From contig CM039516.1 in the NCBI GenBank assembly GCA_022432975.1, positions 29,714,051 through 29,778,050 on the forward strand: a stretch of DNA of 64,000 bases. Reading direction: 5' to 3'. This stretch comes from Begonia masoniana (taxonomy: Eukaryota > Streptophyta > Magnoliopsida > Cucurbitales > Begoniaceae). A program made the translations under genes and the position numbers. Below are positions 10,896 through 21,306 of the stretch, in pieces (position 1 is the stretch's first letter; each line of letters begins with the position of its first letter). The notes under the pieces are model-generated. The model did not search any database, was not told the origin of the DNA, and saw only the letters and a list, made by a program, of their open reading frames with translations.

Positions 10896-12331
10896 TGATA
10901 AGTGTGTATTTTGCACACTTATTCATGCTTTTCATTCTTGTTTCGATTAGTTTTTCCTTGAGCGTTTGAGTTTATTTGATGTTGTTAGTGAGATTGTGCA
11001 GGTGAGTTGAGTTTTAACAGGTAATGGTGGATTTGGTTCGAAATAGGAAATAAAGAAACAAAAGGAAGAAAAGAAGAAAAAACTGATCACGATCGATCAG
11101 GATCATACCACGATTGATCGTGATGCAAAAAATCAACAAAGAAAGATTCCAGAGACGGCCCGATCGATCGGGCGTTGTACCACGATCAATCGTGATCTGG
11201 AAAGTTTCATTCAAAGATTCCAGTGACGGCCCGATCGATCGGGCAAAATACCACGATCGATCGGGATCAGCAAAAGTTTAATTCCAGCGTCAGCGTGGCC
11301 ACGATCGATCGGGATAATACCGAGATCGATCATCATTACGGGAAATATTAAAATTCAATTTTTCAACTTATTGATCGGGTCGATCTCGGCCGTTGATTGA
11401 TGGACCGCGGCCCTAATTCGAGCAAAGATAAAAGTCTGAAGAGGAAGCAAGAGAGGGGGGGATAGCGAAACAGAGAGAAAAACCCTACGAAGACATCGGA
11501 TGCCAGATCAAAGCAAGTGACGAGGAACGGAGGAACTCGGCAGCAATTTCCTAGTTTTTGTTTCTCCTCTTTTCTTCTAGCATGAACTATTTTATTTTCT
11601 CTGTAATTTTCTTTAATTTTATCATGAACTAAGTTTTCTATTCTAGGGTTTCGACGTAACTTTGTTATGAATATTTATTTTCTTAATTCAAGTTTTTAGT
11701 TTTCTATTTCTTTTCTGTGTTGAGTAATCTATTCCGAACTTAATACTTAGGTTTGTTTGATCACCAAAACTAAGAATTTTAGAGTTAATTCGGGATACGA
11801 GAGCGGAGAATTTAACCGTGCATTGAATATCTTGCCTTAAAAAGGACCCTAGACTAGAGATAGTTAGGGCGTTTGAGTGGTAATTCAATTGTTTTCTCTT
11901 AATGTATTCAATTGATTGCAGGGTTAGAGACCGAGAGGTAATAACACATCAATTGAGTAAGTTTATTAATACTCGAGAGAGTTTAATAAACAATATAGTG
12001 AAATAACCATCAACACGAAGGAATAGGAATTAATTACTTGAATTAGGTTTACTAAAGAGGATTAGCTAAGTGAAATCGGAACCCTGGAAATTTTCTCATC
12101 ACATAATCTTAACTTTTTACATTCGAATCTGTTATTTAAATTGTTTGATTTAATTTATTTGAATTATTTTAGTTTAAAATCCAAAATCATCAAACATATT
12201 GTTTTTCAAATTAAGCTGAAAATTAGATATTCAATCCTTAACATAATTATTCCTCGTGGGACCGACACTCGTGCTTGCACACACTCTACTATTTTTGGGA
12301 CACGTGCACTTGCGTATAATTTTTCGCAACA
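10896..12331 (+). repeat. Athila 5' LTR
   Basis: 1,436 bp, starting TGATAAGTGTG and ending TTTTTCGCAACA just before the primer site. It carries a cluster of CGATCG palindromes at 11083-11333. The second half is AT-rich and holds short open frames that are not genes. Confidence 0.95.
11083..11333. repeat. CGATCGATCG palindrome cluster in 5' LTR
   Basis: About eight degenerate copies of a palindrome centred on CGATCGATCG, arms of the types CACGATC and CCCGATC, spaced roughly 25-40 bp. The matching cluster in the 3' LTR is at 21494-21748 and is less decayed. Confidence 0.85.
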
Positions 12332-12336
12332 AGTTT

Positions 12337-12354
12337 TTGGCACCGTTGCCGGGG
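12337..12354 (+). other. primer binding site, tRNA-Asp type
   Basis: TTGGCACCGTTGCCGGGG begins five bases after the LTR end. It differs at one base from the TGGCGCCGTTGCCGGGG consensus complementary to the 3' end of tRNA-Asp, the standard Athila primer. Confidence 0.9.
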
Positions 12355-12453
12355 AATATAGTTTTGTTATTATTGAATTATTTGATTTTAGTTTATATTT
12401 GAATTTTCTTTTGCTGCTAGGCTTAAATCGAATTATTTGCACATTGCAGGTGC

Positions 12454-13557
12454 ATGCGAAAACTAGGTACTACCAATCTAATCCCTATCGACCCTGAAAT
12501 TGAACGAACCTGCCGTAGAAATCGAAGGGAAACAAAGCAAGCAATTATGGCGGATAATCAAAATGCAGATTTACAACAGACTATCGAGATTGAGGGAGTC
12601 GGGAGACGAACATTGCTTGATTATGTTGTGCCATCCATGGACGGGGTTCAATCAGCAATTCGAAAACCTGCCATCACGTGCAACAATTTTGAAATTAAGC
12701 CAGGAACAATACAAATGATTCAACAGTATCAATTTTATGGTCTGCCTAACGAGGACCCTAAGGATCATATTGCTAGCTTCGTCGAGGTCTGTGATACTTT
12801 TAAATACCATAATGTCTCTGATGATGTTGTCAAGCTCAGGTTATTCCCCTTCATACTAAGAGATCGCGCGAAGAACTGGTTAAACTCCTTACCCCCGGAT
12901 TCAATTACAACGTGGAATGAATTAGTTCAGAAATTTCTATCTAAATTCTTTCCCTTTGAAAAGATGGCAAAACTCCGCAACGAGATCACCAATTTTACTC
13001 AATTCGATGGTGAGACAGTTTATGAAGCATGGAGCCGATTCAAGGAGCTTTTAAGAAGATGCCCCCAACATGGTCTACCACAATGGATTCAAATACAGAC
13101 ATTCTTCATCGGCCTATCAATTTCTACACGGACTCTTGTCAACTCAACAACTGGTGAATCATTACTACAAAAGACGGAAGTGGAGGCATTCAACCTATTA
13201 GAGGAGTTATCCCTCAATAATGATCAGTGCCCGGTTGAACGTCAGATTTTGAGGAAGAAGTCAAATACCCCAGAAATGGATGCGATAAAAGCATTGACTA
13301 CACAAATTGCATCCCACACTTGGCACATCCAAGGTAATCAAGCTCTAGTTAATGCAATTCATTCTTCAATCATACAATGTCAATGGTGCCAAGGACCACA
13401 TGCTAGTGAAAACTGTCAGCAAGGGAACCAAATCGTTAGTAGTTCATTTGAACAGGCCCAATATGTGGGAAATTATAATAGACCGACGCTTCAAAATTCA
13501 AGTAATTACTATAATGGGGGCGCAACAACCACCCAAACTTCTCGTGGAAGAACCTGA
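12454..13557 (+). pseudogene. Athila gag (capsid) region
   Basis: About 350 residues typical of Athila gag: RRTLLDYVVPSMDGVQSAIR, NNFEIKPGTIQMIQQ, the capsid helix block around LRLFPFILRDRAKNWLNSLP and YEAWSRFKELLRRCPQHGLP, then LLEELSLNNDQ. A short Cys/His stretch (CQWCQGPHASENC) near residue 308 resembles the nucleocapsid knuckle. The frame ends early at TGA (13555-13557); the continuing gag C-terminus is in another frame at 13572. The true start may be the ATG at 12547 (MADNQNADLQ) rather than the first ATG. Nucleocapsid and capsid would package element RNA in cytoplasmic particles. Confidence 0.92.
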
Positions 13558-13571
13558 ACAACGCCATACAG

Positions 13572-13763
13572 ATGCCACAAGCTAATCAACCAGGACCTCC
13601 GTTTCCAGAAAGAAAATCTAATCTGGAGGATTTAATTGCAAAGATGGGAAAGTGCACCAATAATATAATTGCTGAAATGGGGGAGCACAAAAATAAATTT
13701 ATGGCTGAAACAAGAACAACCTTGCAAAACCAGTCAGCTCAAATTCGAAGTTTGGAAACTTAA
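13572..13763 (+). pseudogene. Athila gag C-terminal segment, shifted frame
   Basis: Reads EDLIAKMGKCTNNIIAEM through QNQSAQIRSLET and stops at TAA (13761-13763), directly before MGQMAAALNGRSQGTLPS in the same frame. In related Athila proteins this stretch is continuous, so the TAA is a nonsense change, probably from CAA. The frame differs from the upstream gag, which marks a frame shift near 13540-13570. Confidence 0.85.
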
Positions 13764-14978
13764 ATGGGCCAGATGGCAGCTGCATTAAATGGTCGCTCTC
13801 AGGGCACATTGCCCAGTTCCACTGAAGTCAATCCTAGAGGCCAGTGCAATGCTATCACACTTAGAAGTGGAGCAGTGATTGAAAATTGTACCAAAGAAAA
13901 TAATAAAGTGGTCGCACATAACGGAATGCATTCGTCATCATCCGAGTCCACACCAAAGGATCAAGAGCTACTGGACGCTCCACCTCAGATTCCAAAGGAG
14001 ATCATCCCAAAAGTTCCTTTCCCACAACGCCTAAAAAATGCAAAATTGGATAAACAGTTTGAAAAATTCTTGAACGTGTTCAAGCAGCTTCACATCAACA
14101 TCCCATTTGCCGAAGCCCTGGAGCAAATGTCAACCTATGCAAAATTTTTAAAAGAGGTTCTATCCCACAAAAGAAAAATAGAGGATTGTGGTACAATCGC
14201 CCTTTCTGAAGAATGTAGTGCAATAATTCAACGAACACTACCACAAAAGTTGAAAGATCCGGGTAGTTTTACTGTTCCATGTGAGATTGGAAACTGCATC
14301 TTCGAGCGTGCGTTATGTGACTTGGGTGCAAGCATCAATTTAATGTCTTTTTCTATTTTTCAAAGGCTTGAGCTAGGTGAAGCAAAACCAATAAGAGTAA
14401 TCTTACAAATGGCCGACCGATCAATCAAGCATCCAAGAGGAATAATAGAAGACGTGTTGGTTAAGGTCGACAAATTCATATTCCCAACAGACTTTGTAGT
14501 TCTCGACATGGCGGAGGATCAGGACATATCTATTATTTTGGGCAGACCATTCTTAGCTACGGGGGGTGCCTTGATCGATGTTCAGAGGGGGGAGTTGAAA
14601 TTGCGCTTGCAAGATGAAGAAGTGACGTTTAATGTCTTTAACTCCATGAAGTATCCGACGGCTAGCGATGATATATTTAGGATTGACTCTCTCGAATCAG
14701 CGGTGGACGGAGTTTCTCTTCAGTCTAGTGATCCTCTCGAGTTTGCTTTACTAAATCACGATTTGTATTCTGTGCAGGAATTTATATCATGGATGGATTC
14801 GTTCGAGCCAAATCGAAGAAAGTATTTTGAGAGTTTGGGGGAGCCACCAATTCGAGTCTTACCTTCAATTGAGAGTCCACCCGCGTTGGAGCTGAAGCCA
14901 CTACCGTCTCACCTCAGGTATGCATTTATTGGTGCTAACTCAACTCTTCCAGTCATTATTGCAGGTGATTTATCTTAG
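13764..14978 (+). pseudogene. Athila gag-pol linker and aspartic protease
   Basis: 404 residues. VNPRGQCNAITLRSGAV marks the Athila linker. The retroviral-type protease follows with CDLGASINLMS near residue 190 (active-site Asp in the DLGA variant normal for this lineage) and ISIILGRPFLATGGALIDV as the second conserved block. The frame ends at TAG (14976-14978), after which the same frame continues into RT. Role would be cleavage of the polyprotein. Confidence 0.9.
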
Positions 14979-15580
14979 ACGGAGGAGGAGAAATTATTGC
15001 GTATACTTCGGACATACAAGGTGGCTCTAGGGTGGACACTGTCAGATATCAAAGGAATCAGTTCTTCATTTTGCATGCATCGAATTTTAATGGAAGACGA
15101 GCATCGACCATCTATAGAGCATCAACGCCCCTTAAATCCAGCTATGAAAGAGGTTGTGCGAAAGGAAGTTTTAAAGTGGTTGGACGCAGGGGTTATCTAT
15201 CCGATCTCAGATAGTTTGTGGGTGAGTCCAGTGCAGTGTGTTCCAAAGAAAAGTGGGATGACAGTGGTCAAGAATGAAAATGATGAGTTGATTGCATCCA
15301 GAACAGTCACTGGTTGGAGAATTTGTATCGATTATCGGAAGTTAAACAAGGCTACACGCAAAGATCACTTTCCATTGCCGTTTATCGATCAGATGCTAGA
15401 TAGACTTGCCGGCCACGAGTATTATTGTTTCATTGATGGATATTCCGGGTATAATCTGATTGCAATTGCCCCAGAAGACCAAGAAAAGACCACATTTACC
15501 TGCCCGTATGGTACTTTTTCTTTCCGCCGGATGCCTTTCGGGTTATGCAAGCACCAGCTACATTTCAAAGATGCATGATG
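14979..15580 (+). pseudogene. Athila reverse transcriptase, N-terminal part
   Basis: Continues the protease frame past the TAG: LRTYKVALGWTLSDIKGI, SMCMHRI-type block, then RT fingers and palm ([50 protein letters not shown]). A one-base loss at about 15549, right after the FGLC block, throws the frame into a short tail; the remaining RT continues in frame 2 from 15545. Confidence 0.92.
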
Positions 15581-17329
15581 GCTATTTTCTCAGATATGGT
15601 GGAGCGATTCATAGAAATCTTCATGGATGACTTTTCAGTGTTTGGATCTTCATTCGATACATGTTTGAATAATCTATCCAAGGTGCTCGAAAGGTGTGTT
15701 GAGACGAATCTAGTGCTTAATTGGGAGAAATGTCATTTCATGGTGAAAGAGGGAATTGTATTGGGCCATCGTATTTCAGCACAAGGAATTGAGGTGGACC
15801 GAGCTAAAATTATCGCTATCGAGAAGTTGCCACCGCCGAAGACAGTAAAAGGAGTGCGGAGTTTTCTAGGGCATGCGGGATTCTACCAAAGGTTCATAAA
15901 AGATTTTTCTAAGATCACCAAGCCGCTATGTCAGTTATTGGAAAATGGAGTACCATTTGTTTTTACCGTAGAGTGTCTTGCAGCTTTCAATATGTTAAAG
16001 GAGAAACTTGTGTCGGCCTCAATCATAGTCGCACCTGATTGGGAATTACCATTTGAAATCATGAGTGATGCCAGTGACTTCGCTATAGGAGCAGTTCTGG
16101 GGCAGAGAAAGGATAAAGTCTTCCATACAATTTATTATGTCAGCCGCACTCTCAATGATGCTCAACTAAATTATGCCACCACTGAGAAGGAATTGTTAGC
16201 AGTAGTCTTCGCATTTGACAAGTTCCGCCCCTATGTTATCGGCAACAAAGTCACAGTTTATACGGATCATTCGGCTATTAAATATTTGATGGAAAAGAAG
16301 GATGCCAAGCCTCGGTTGATTCGATGGGTATTACTTCTGCAGGAGTTTGATATTGTGATCAAGGACAAAAAAGGCACAGAGAATTTGGTAGCTGATCACC
16401 TATTTAGATTGGAAACACAAGCTCATGTATCCGATAGTGACGTTCAAATAGCTGAAGATTTCCCAGATGAAAAGATAATTGCAATCGAAGTGTTACCGTC
16501 GTATGCTGATTATGTGAACTTTCTTGCCAGTGGGGTTATACCATCCGATTTGTCGCATCACCAAAAGAAGAAATTTTTCGCCGATGTAAAGCGATATTAT
16601 TGGGAAGAGCCGATTTTATATAAACACTGTGTAGATCAAATCATCAGACGTTGTATCCCGGAAGATGAAGTGATATCTGTATTAAAACACTGTCATTCTC
16701 TGGAATGTGGCGGACACTTTGGTGGCAAACGAACAGCAGCTAAGATACTTCAGTGTGGATTTTACTGGCCCACCTTGTTTAAAGATGCATATTCGTTTGT
16801 TGTAGCTTGTGATAGATGTCAACGGACCGGTAATATTTCCCGCCATAATGAGATGCCTTTGACAAATATTTTGGAGGTTGAGCTATTTGATGTATGGGGT
16901 ATTGACTTTATAGGGCTGTTTCCGTCGTCGTACAACAACAAATACATTCTTTTGGCGGTGGATTATGTCTCCAAGTGGGTTGAAGCAATAGCTACGCCGA
17001 CCAATGATGGAAAGGTGGTCTTGCATTTTCTGCAGAAGAATATTTTCACACGCTTTGGAACACCTCGAGCTATCATTAGTGACGAGGGCACTCATTTCTA
17101 CAATAGACAGTTTGAAACACTACTCAGTAAGTATGGGGTGAAGCATCGCAAGGCGTTGGGATACCATCCCCAATCAAACGGGCAGGCCGAAGTCTCTAAT
17201 CGAGAAGTGAAGAAGATCCTTGAGAAGACAGTTGCAAATTCAAGAAAAGACTGGGCTCGCAAGTTGGATGATGCTTTATTGGGCGTACCGGACCGCATTC
17301 AAAACTCCTCTGGGAATGTCACCATATAG
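15545..17329 (+). pseudogene. Athila RT C-terminus, RNase H and integrase
   Basis: 594 residues. Residues 1-110 complete the RT palm with the catalytic FMDDF (26-30). RNase H follows ([39 protein letters not shown]) with the expected Asp, Glu, Asp. Integrase then shows a His-His-Cys-Cys finger ([13 protein letters not shown] ... CDRCQRTG) and the DDE core ([26 protein letters not shown]). A one-base gain near 17279 shifts the frame, giving an early stop at 17329; the integrase C-terminus is read from frame 0. All catalytic residues are visible, so the damage is by indels and stops rather than substitution. Confidence 0.95.
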
Positions 17330-17783
17330 GTTGGTATTCGGAAAAGCATGTCACTTACCGGTTGAGTTGGAACACCGTGCTTTGTGGGCAATGAAGAAGG
17401 TGAATTTTGAGTTGACAGCCACAGGTCAGAAACGCCTCCTGCAAATTAATGAGCTCGACGAACTTAGAAGCAATGCGTATGAGAATTCAAAAATATATAA
17501 GAAGAAGACCAAGGCGTGGCATGACAAGCACATCGTGGAGAAAGATCTTTCACCGGGACAGTAGGTACTTTTATTTAACTCTCGATTGAAATTGTTTCCA
17601 GGAAAATTGAAGTCGAGATGGTCGGGTCCTTTCACGGTGGTGCAAGTATTCTCTCACGGAACCGTTGAGTTACGAGGAGCCGATGACACAACATTCAAAG
17701 TAAACGGACAACGAGTGAAGCCATATTTTGGCAGCAATATTCCCAGTGACTTTTCTGTCACTCAACTCATACCCGAAGAATGA
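17280..17783 (+). pseudogene. Athila integrase C-terminal domain
   Basis: After the frame shift, [20 protein letters not shown] and the [12 protein letters not shown] block continue integrase. A TAG at 17562-17564 interrupts it, and NSRLKLFPGKLKSRWSGPF then TVELRGADDTTFKVNGQRVK complete the GPF/Y module. End at TGA 17781-17783. Confidence 0.9.
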
Positions 17784-17931
17784 ATTTGGTCAAACGTCAG
17801 ACTAAAGACGGTAAATCAAGCACTTGGTGGGAGGTAACCCATTGATTCTAGTTTTATTAGCGTCGAGTCGAGTTCATTGTTTATTTTATTTATTGAGGTA
17901 TTTTTAATGATTTTGTGTTTTAGTTTTATAT

Positions 17932-18080
17932 TAAAAAATAAAAAAATAAAAAAATAAAAAAATAAAAAAATAAAAAAATAAAAAAATAAAAAAATAAAAA
18001 ATAAAAAAATAAAAAATAAAAAAAAAAAAATAAAAAAATTAAAAAATAAAAAAATTAAAAAATAAAAAATAAAAATAAAA
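17932..18080. repeat. A-rich (TAAAAAA)n microsatellite
   Basis: Roughly 150 bp of AAAAAAT units between pol and the 3' open frame of the Athila element. Confidence 0.95.
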
Positions 18081-18378
18081 ACAAAGGGTGAACGGTGAAA
18101 AGCAGAAGCTTTTCACCCTTCACCGTGTTCGCCTCACCCTTCAGCGACGAAACCCGACCCTCTCTCGGCGATCCCCTTCCCAATCGTTCGGTTGAAACCC
18201 TCCATCGCCCACTTCACCCCTTTTCGTCGTCCCCTTCGCCGCCATTCAGTCCAGATAACCTCTTTATTGCCGAAGCTCAGGTATGACTCACCCTCGCCTT
18301 AAACGGCGTTATGAAATGCAGGGGTCTGATCCCACTACCTTCGGCACCTCTTCTTCATCTACTGGGCCACCTCCTTCT

Positions 18379-18383
18379 CATGC
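18379..18383. repeat. left target-site duplication of Cassandra array
   Basis: CATGC precedes TGTAACAACCC; CATGC recurs at 19510-19514 directly after the element's final CA. Confidence 0.9.
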
Positions 18384-18760
18384 TGTAACAACCCATATTC
18401 CCAGCAAGATATTGTCAGCTCTAGGGATTGGGCCGCAGCCCAATATCCTCCCCTCACGGCTTTGTTTGGCGAGAACTTCCCAGAAGGTCATCCAACCTGG
18501 AATTGCTCACGCCAAAGCACTTTTAACTTCAGAGTTCTTATGGGATCCGTTGTCAATTGTGCTCCAAAACGCGTCTTGCTATCTTGGGAGGGTCTCTTTA
18601 CATATGTTTCATTTCCACATACTTCCCCAAGCGATGTGGGATTGTGACGACCCCCTTTTTAATACCTGTCACCTTCCGATTCGCCCGCGCGGACATACTG
18701 TCATCTGGGTTCCAGTTCGTGCAGCCATCGTACCCATACGTGCATATTCGGGTCATCACA
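18384..18760 (-). repeat. Cassandra LTR-A
   Basis: 377 bp, TGTAACAACC to ATCACA on the plus strand. The 5S-like segment lies at about 18470-18565, antisense on the plus strand (GGGATCCGTTG, AACTTCAGAGTTCTTATG), thus sense in the element. It differs from LTR-B at roughly a dozen positions, mostly in the last 120 bp. Confidence 0.95.
18470..18565 (-). other. 5S rRNA-derived segment in LTR-A
   Basis: Aligns with about 95 of 120 bases of plant 5S rRNA, with scattered mismatches, covering the internal promoter region (A box, intermediate element and C box area). Mismatches such as GAGAACTTCCCAG for GAGGACTTCCCAG make it unlikely to yield ribosomal 5S. In Cassandra these boxes may attract RNA polymerase III. 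Confidence 0.85.
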
Positions 18761-18831
18761 ATCACCCCCCCTCAGGGGCCCAACGTCCTTGTTAGCCACA
18801 TTTCCGGTTGAGTACAAGCTCTGATACCATT
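18761..18831 (-). other. Cassandra internal domain 1
   Basis: 71 bp. On the minus strand it starts with the primer site TGGTATCAGAGC (complement of initiator tRNA-Met) three bases after the LTR and ends with the purine tract CCTGAGGGGGGGTGAT before the next LTR. No coding potential. Confidence 0.92.
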
Positions 18832-19208
18832 TGTAACGACCCTTATTCCCAGCAAGATATTGTCCGCTCTAGGGATTGGGCCGCAGCCCAATATCCTCCC
18901 CTCACAGCTTTGTTTGGCGAGAACTTCCCAGAAGGTCACCCAACCTGGAATTGCTCATGCCAAAGCACTTTTAACTTCAGAGTTCTTATGGGATCCGTTG
19001 TCAATTGTGCTCCAAAACGCGTCTTGCTATCTTGGGAGGGTCTCTTTACATATGTTTCATTTCCACATACTTCCCCAAGCGATGTGGGATTGTGACGACC
19101 CCCTTTTTACGACCTGTCACCTTCCGGTTCGCCCGCGCGGACATATCTCCATCCGGGTTCCGGTTCGTGCAGCCATCGTACCCATACGTGCATATTCGGG
19201 TCATCACA
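18832..19208 (-). repeat. Cassandra LTR-B
   Basis: 377 bp, TGTAACGACCC to ATCACA on the plus strand, with a full 5S-like segment at about 18918-19013. Its last 120 bp are the same as those of LTR-C, so B and C are the youngest pair. Confidence 0.95.
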
Positions 19209-19279
19209 ATCACCCCCCCTCAGGGGCCCAACGTCCTTGTTAGCCACATTTCCGGTTGAGTACAAGCTCTGATACCATT
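19209..19279 (-). other. Cassandra internal domain 2
   Basis: 71 bp, identical by eye to internal domain 1, with the same tRNA-Met primer site and purine tract. Confidence 0.92.
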
Positions 19280-19509
19280 TGTAACGACCCTTATTCCCAG
19301 CAACATTGTGCTCCAAAACGCGTCTTGCTATCTTGGGAGGGTCTCTTTACATATGTTTCATTTCCACATACTTCCCCAAGCGATGTGGGATTGTGACGAC
19401 CCCCTTTTTACGACCTGTCACCTTCCGGTTCGCCCGCGCGGACATATCTCCATCCGGGTTCCGGTTCGTGCAGCCATCGTACCCATACGTGCATATTCGG
19501 GTCATCACA
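19280..19509 (-). repeat. Cassandra LTR-C with internal deletion
   Basis: 230 bp. It begins TGTAACGACCC, then a deletion of 147 bp removes nearly all the 5S-like segment and rejoins at ATTGTGCTCC. The rest matches LTR-B. It ends at the element boundary next to the CATGC duplication. Confidence 0.93.
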
Positions 19510-19779
19510 CATGCTCCAGATGATATTAAGCATATGTTCGAAGCTCTGGCCATTGGTCAAAAATGTTTGGAGCACCGCATTACAGATCTTCAAGCGCGTG
19601 ATTTGGAGCGTTCACTTTATGAAGCACAGTATATGGCCGCTTTCAATGCTCATCACAGCTTTTCTACACAATCCACTCCTCCTTTCCCCATGTATCCGGA
19701 TCGCCTATCTCAGCCATACGACCCTCCACAAGAGGGTGACGATGATGATCTTTTCGACTCACTTTCTGACTCTTTATGA

Positions 19780-21292
19780 GGTACGCTGCTTCACCCTCGC
19801 CTTTCCATTTTTGAACACATTTTTTGTTATAATTTTGAACATATTGCGGACAATGAAGATTTTAAGTTTGGGGCTGTTAGGGTGAACTTTAGCGTACTTG
19901 TTGGGGTGAACTTTAGCGTACTTTCTGTTTAGCTAAAACTTTTTGTGGTCTTATTGTCTGGATTGTTGATTTGATGTGTCAATGACTGAATTTATGATTT
20001 CATGTATGCCTTTGCTTCCTGGATAGCTCTGAGTATTTAGAACTTGTGATAATTGCATTGACTCTGGTTTATTTTGAGATTCTCATCTTATTGTGCACGT
20101 GTTCATTTTCTTTTGACTTAATTTGTTAGTCATAGCTCATGTAGTCTATAGAGAGTGAAACAAACACAGTAAGGGAGCGATTGAGTTCAAATAGTGTAAG
20201 GGAGAGCACCTCCAGTTAAAGTAGTGAGAAATGAATCCTTCTTAGTTTTGCCCTGCATCCGCGAAAGCGAAACTTGGTTTAGCACGATGAAAGAATGACT
20301 AAGGCCATTGTTTGAATCGTTTGAGCCTTTTTGAACACACCCTTTCTGTGTCTATTATTGACACCCATAGTCACTTCATTGAGCCTATGATTGACCATTT
20401 CATTTGTTACCGTTATTTGATCCTACCTTAAAACTATTTTGCCTACCTGATCTAAAGAGCACTGAGTTATTATTGTTGGTTGAGGGAGAATAGGAGAAAA
20501 GGATGGCGAGGTATAACAAGAACTCCTTTGTCTTATGATTTATGTTTATTGTTTTCTGTTGTCATTTCTCTATTCTTGTTGCTGTAAAGAAAAAGAAAGA
20601 CGCCAAAAAAAAAGAGTTCAATTGTTAGTTTTCAATTCTGTTTATGTTGTTTAAATTTTAGTGAATTAATGACAAATGAGTTAAAATGGGTAACTGTGAG
20701 TGAAATAAGTTTGGGGGTGAGAGAGAAAAAGGAAGTGTAAGCAAATCTCATTGAGTGAGAAAGGGTTGAAGAAATTATTGAGTGGTTGAGATAAGGAAGG
20801 ATGAATAGTGCTCTCTAATTAGCCTGTGATTTCTAAAAAATTCATACCTTTTAACCTGGCCGAACGTTACAAGCCGAATGAAAGTCCTATCGACTTTTGT
20901 TTTTTTTTACTGATTTCCGTTACTAGTGAATAATGGGCAAAGTTGGAGAACGATCAGAGTGATTGGAGTGTTCTTAAGAGTGTGTGCCTTTACCTTAGAC
21001 GCTTGTGCTAACCTATCAAATTAAGAAAATTGGGCACGAACACACACTCACACACGAGGAACTCTTAATAAGCTAGTGTTGATGTTTTATTACAAGTTAC
21101 TAATTGCAAAGAGTTTATCCAAGATGCTTTGGTATAAATGTGTCACGTTGAGACGAATTATTGAAAATTGCAATCTAGATTATTTGACCATGATGTTTTG
21201 GCTATTCTTTTTTATTGAGGATGGGGATATATATATATATATAATGAATTTAATCGTGTTGATTTCTTTTCGCTTGAGGACACGCTTTCGTT
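19780..21292. other. Athila 3' untranslated region
   Basis: No coding region recognised. It contains a duplicated phrase GGGTGAACTTTAGCGTAC (19880s and 19900s), an alternating TA run at 21228-21242 and AT-rich filler. Confidence 0.7.
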
Positions 21293-21306
21293 CAAGTTTG
21301 GGGGTG
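21293..21306 (+). other. Athila polypurine tract
   Basis: CAAGTTTGGGGGTG directly precedes the 3' LTR start TGATAAGTG, the usual Athila plus-strand primer. Confidence 0.88.

Larger units (their letters stand above)
18384..19509 (-). mobile_element. Cassandra TRIM, three LTRs and two internal domains
   Basis: A non-coding terminal-repeat retrotransposon in miniature on the minus strand. The order on the plus strand is LTR-A (18384-18760), internal (18761-18831), LTR-B (18832-19208), internal (19209-19279), LTR-C (19280-19509, shortened). The 71-bp internal domains carry a polypurine tract and a tRNA-Met primer site. The LTRs contain a 5S rRNA-derived segment, the hallmark of Cassandra. The whole has one CATGC target duplication, so the extra LTR arose by recombination after or during a single insertion. 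It encodes no protein and depends on other retrotransposons for movement. Confidence 0.95.
18283..19779 (+). pseudogene. 3' open frame of the Athila element, split by Cassandra
   Basis: The part before the Cassandra insertion (18283-18383) reads MTHPRLKRRYEMQGSDPTTF then a Ser-rich tract. The part after it (19510-19779) reads IKHMFEALAIGQKCLEHRIT, QARDLERSLYEAQYMAAF and a Pro-rich acidic end. Together they are about 125 residues. The position, between pol and the 3' LTR, is where Athila elements can carry an extra protein, sometimes called env-like, but no membrane span or envelope feature is visible here. Function unknown. Confidence 0.55.

Noticed and set aside
12454..17783. An endogenous virus such as a pararetrovirus
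   Set aside because: LTRs, target duplication, tRNA-Asp primer site and gene order RT-RNase H-integrase identify an Athila retrotransposon; no movement or coat protein domains of viruses.
18470..19013. Functional 5S rRNA genes
   Set aside because: Substitutions across conserved 5S positions, missing ends, and placement inside Cassandra LTRs.
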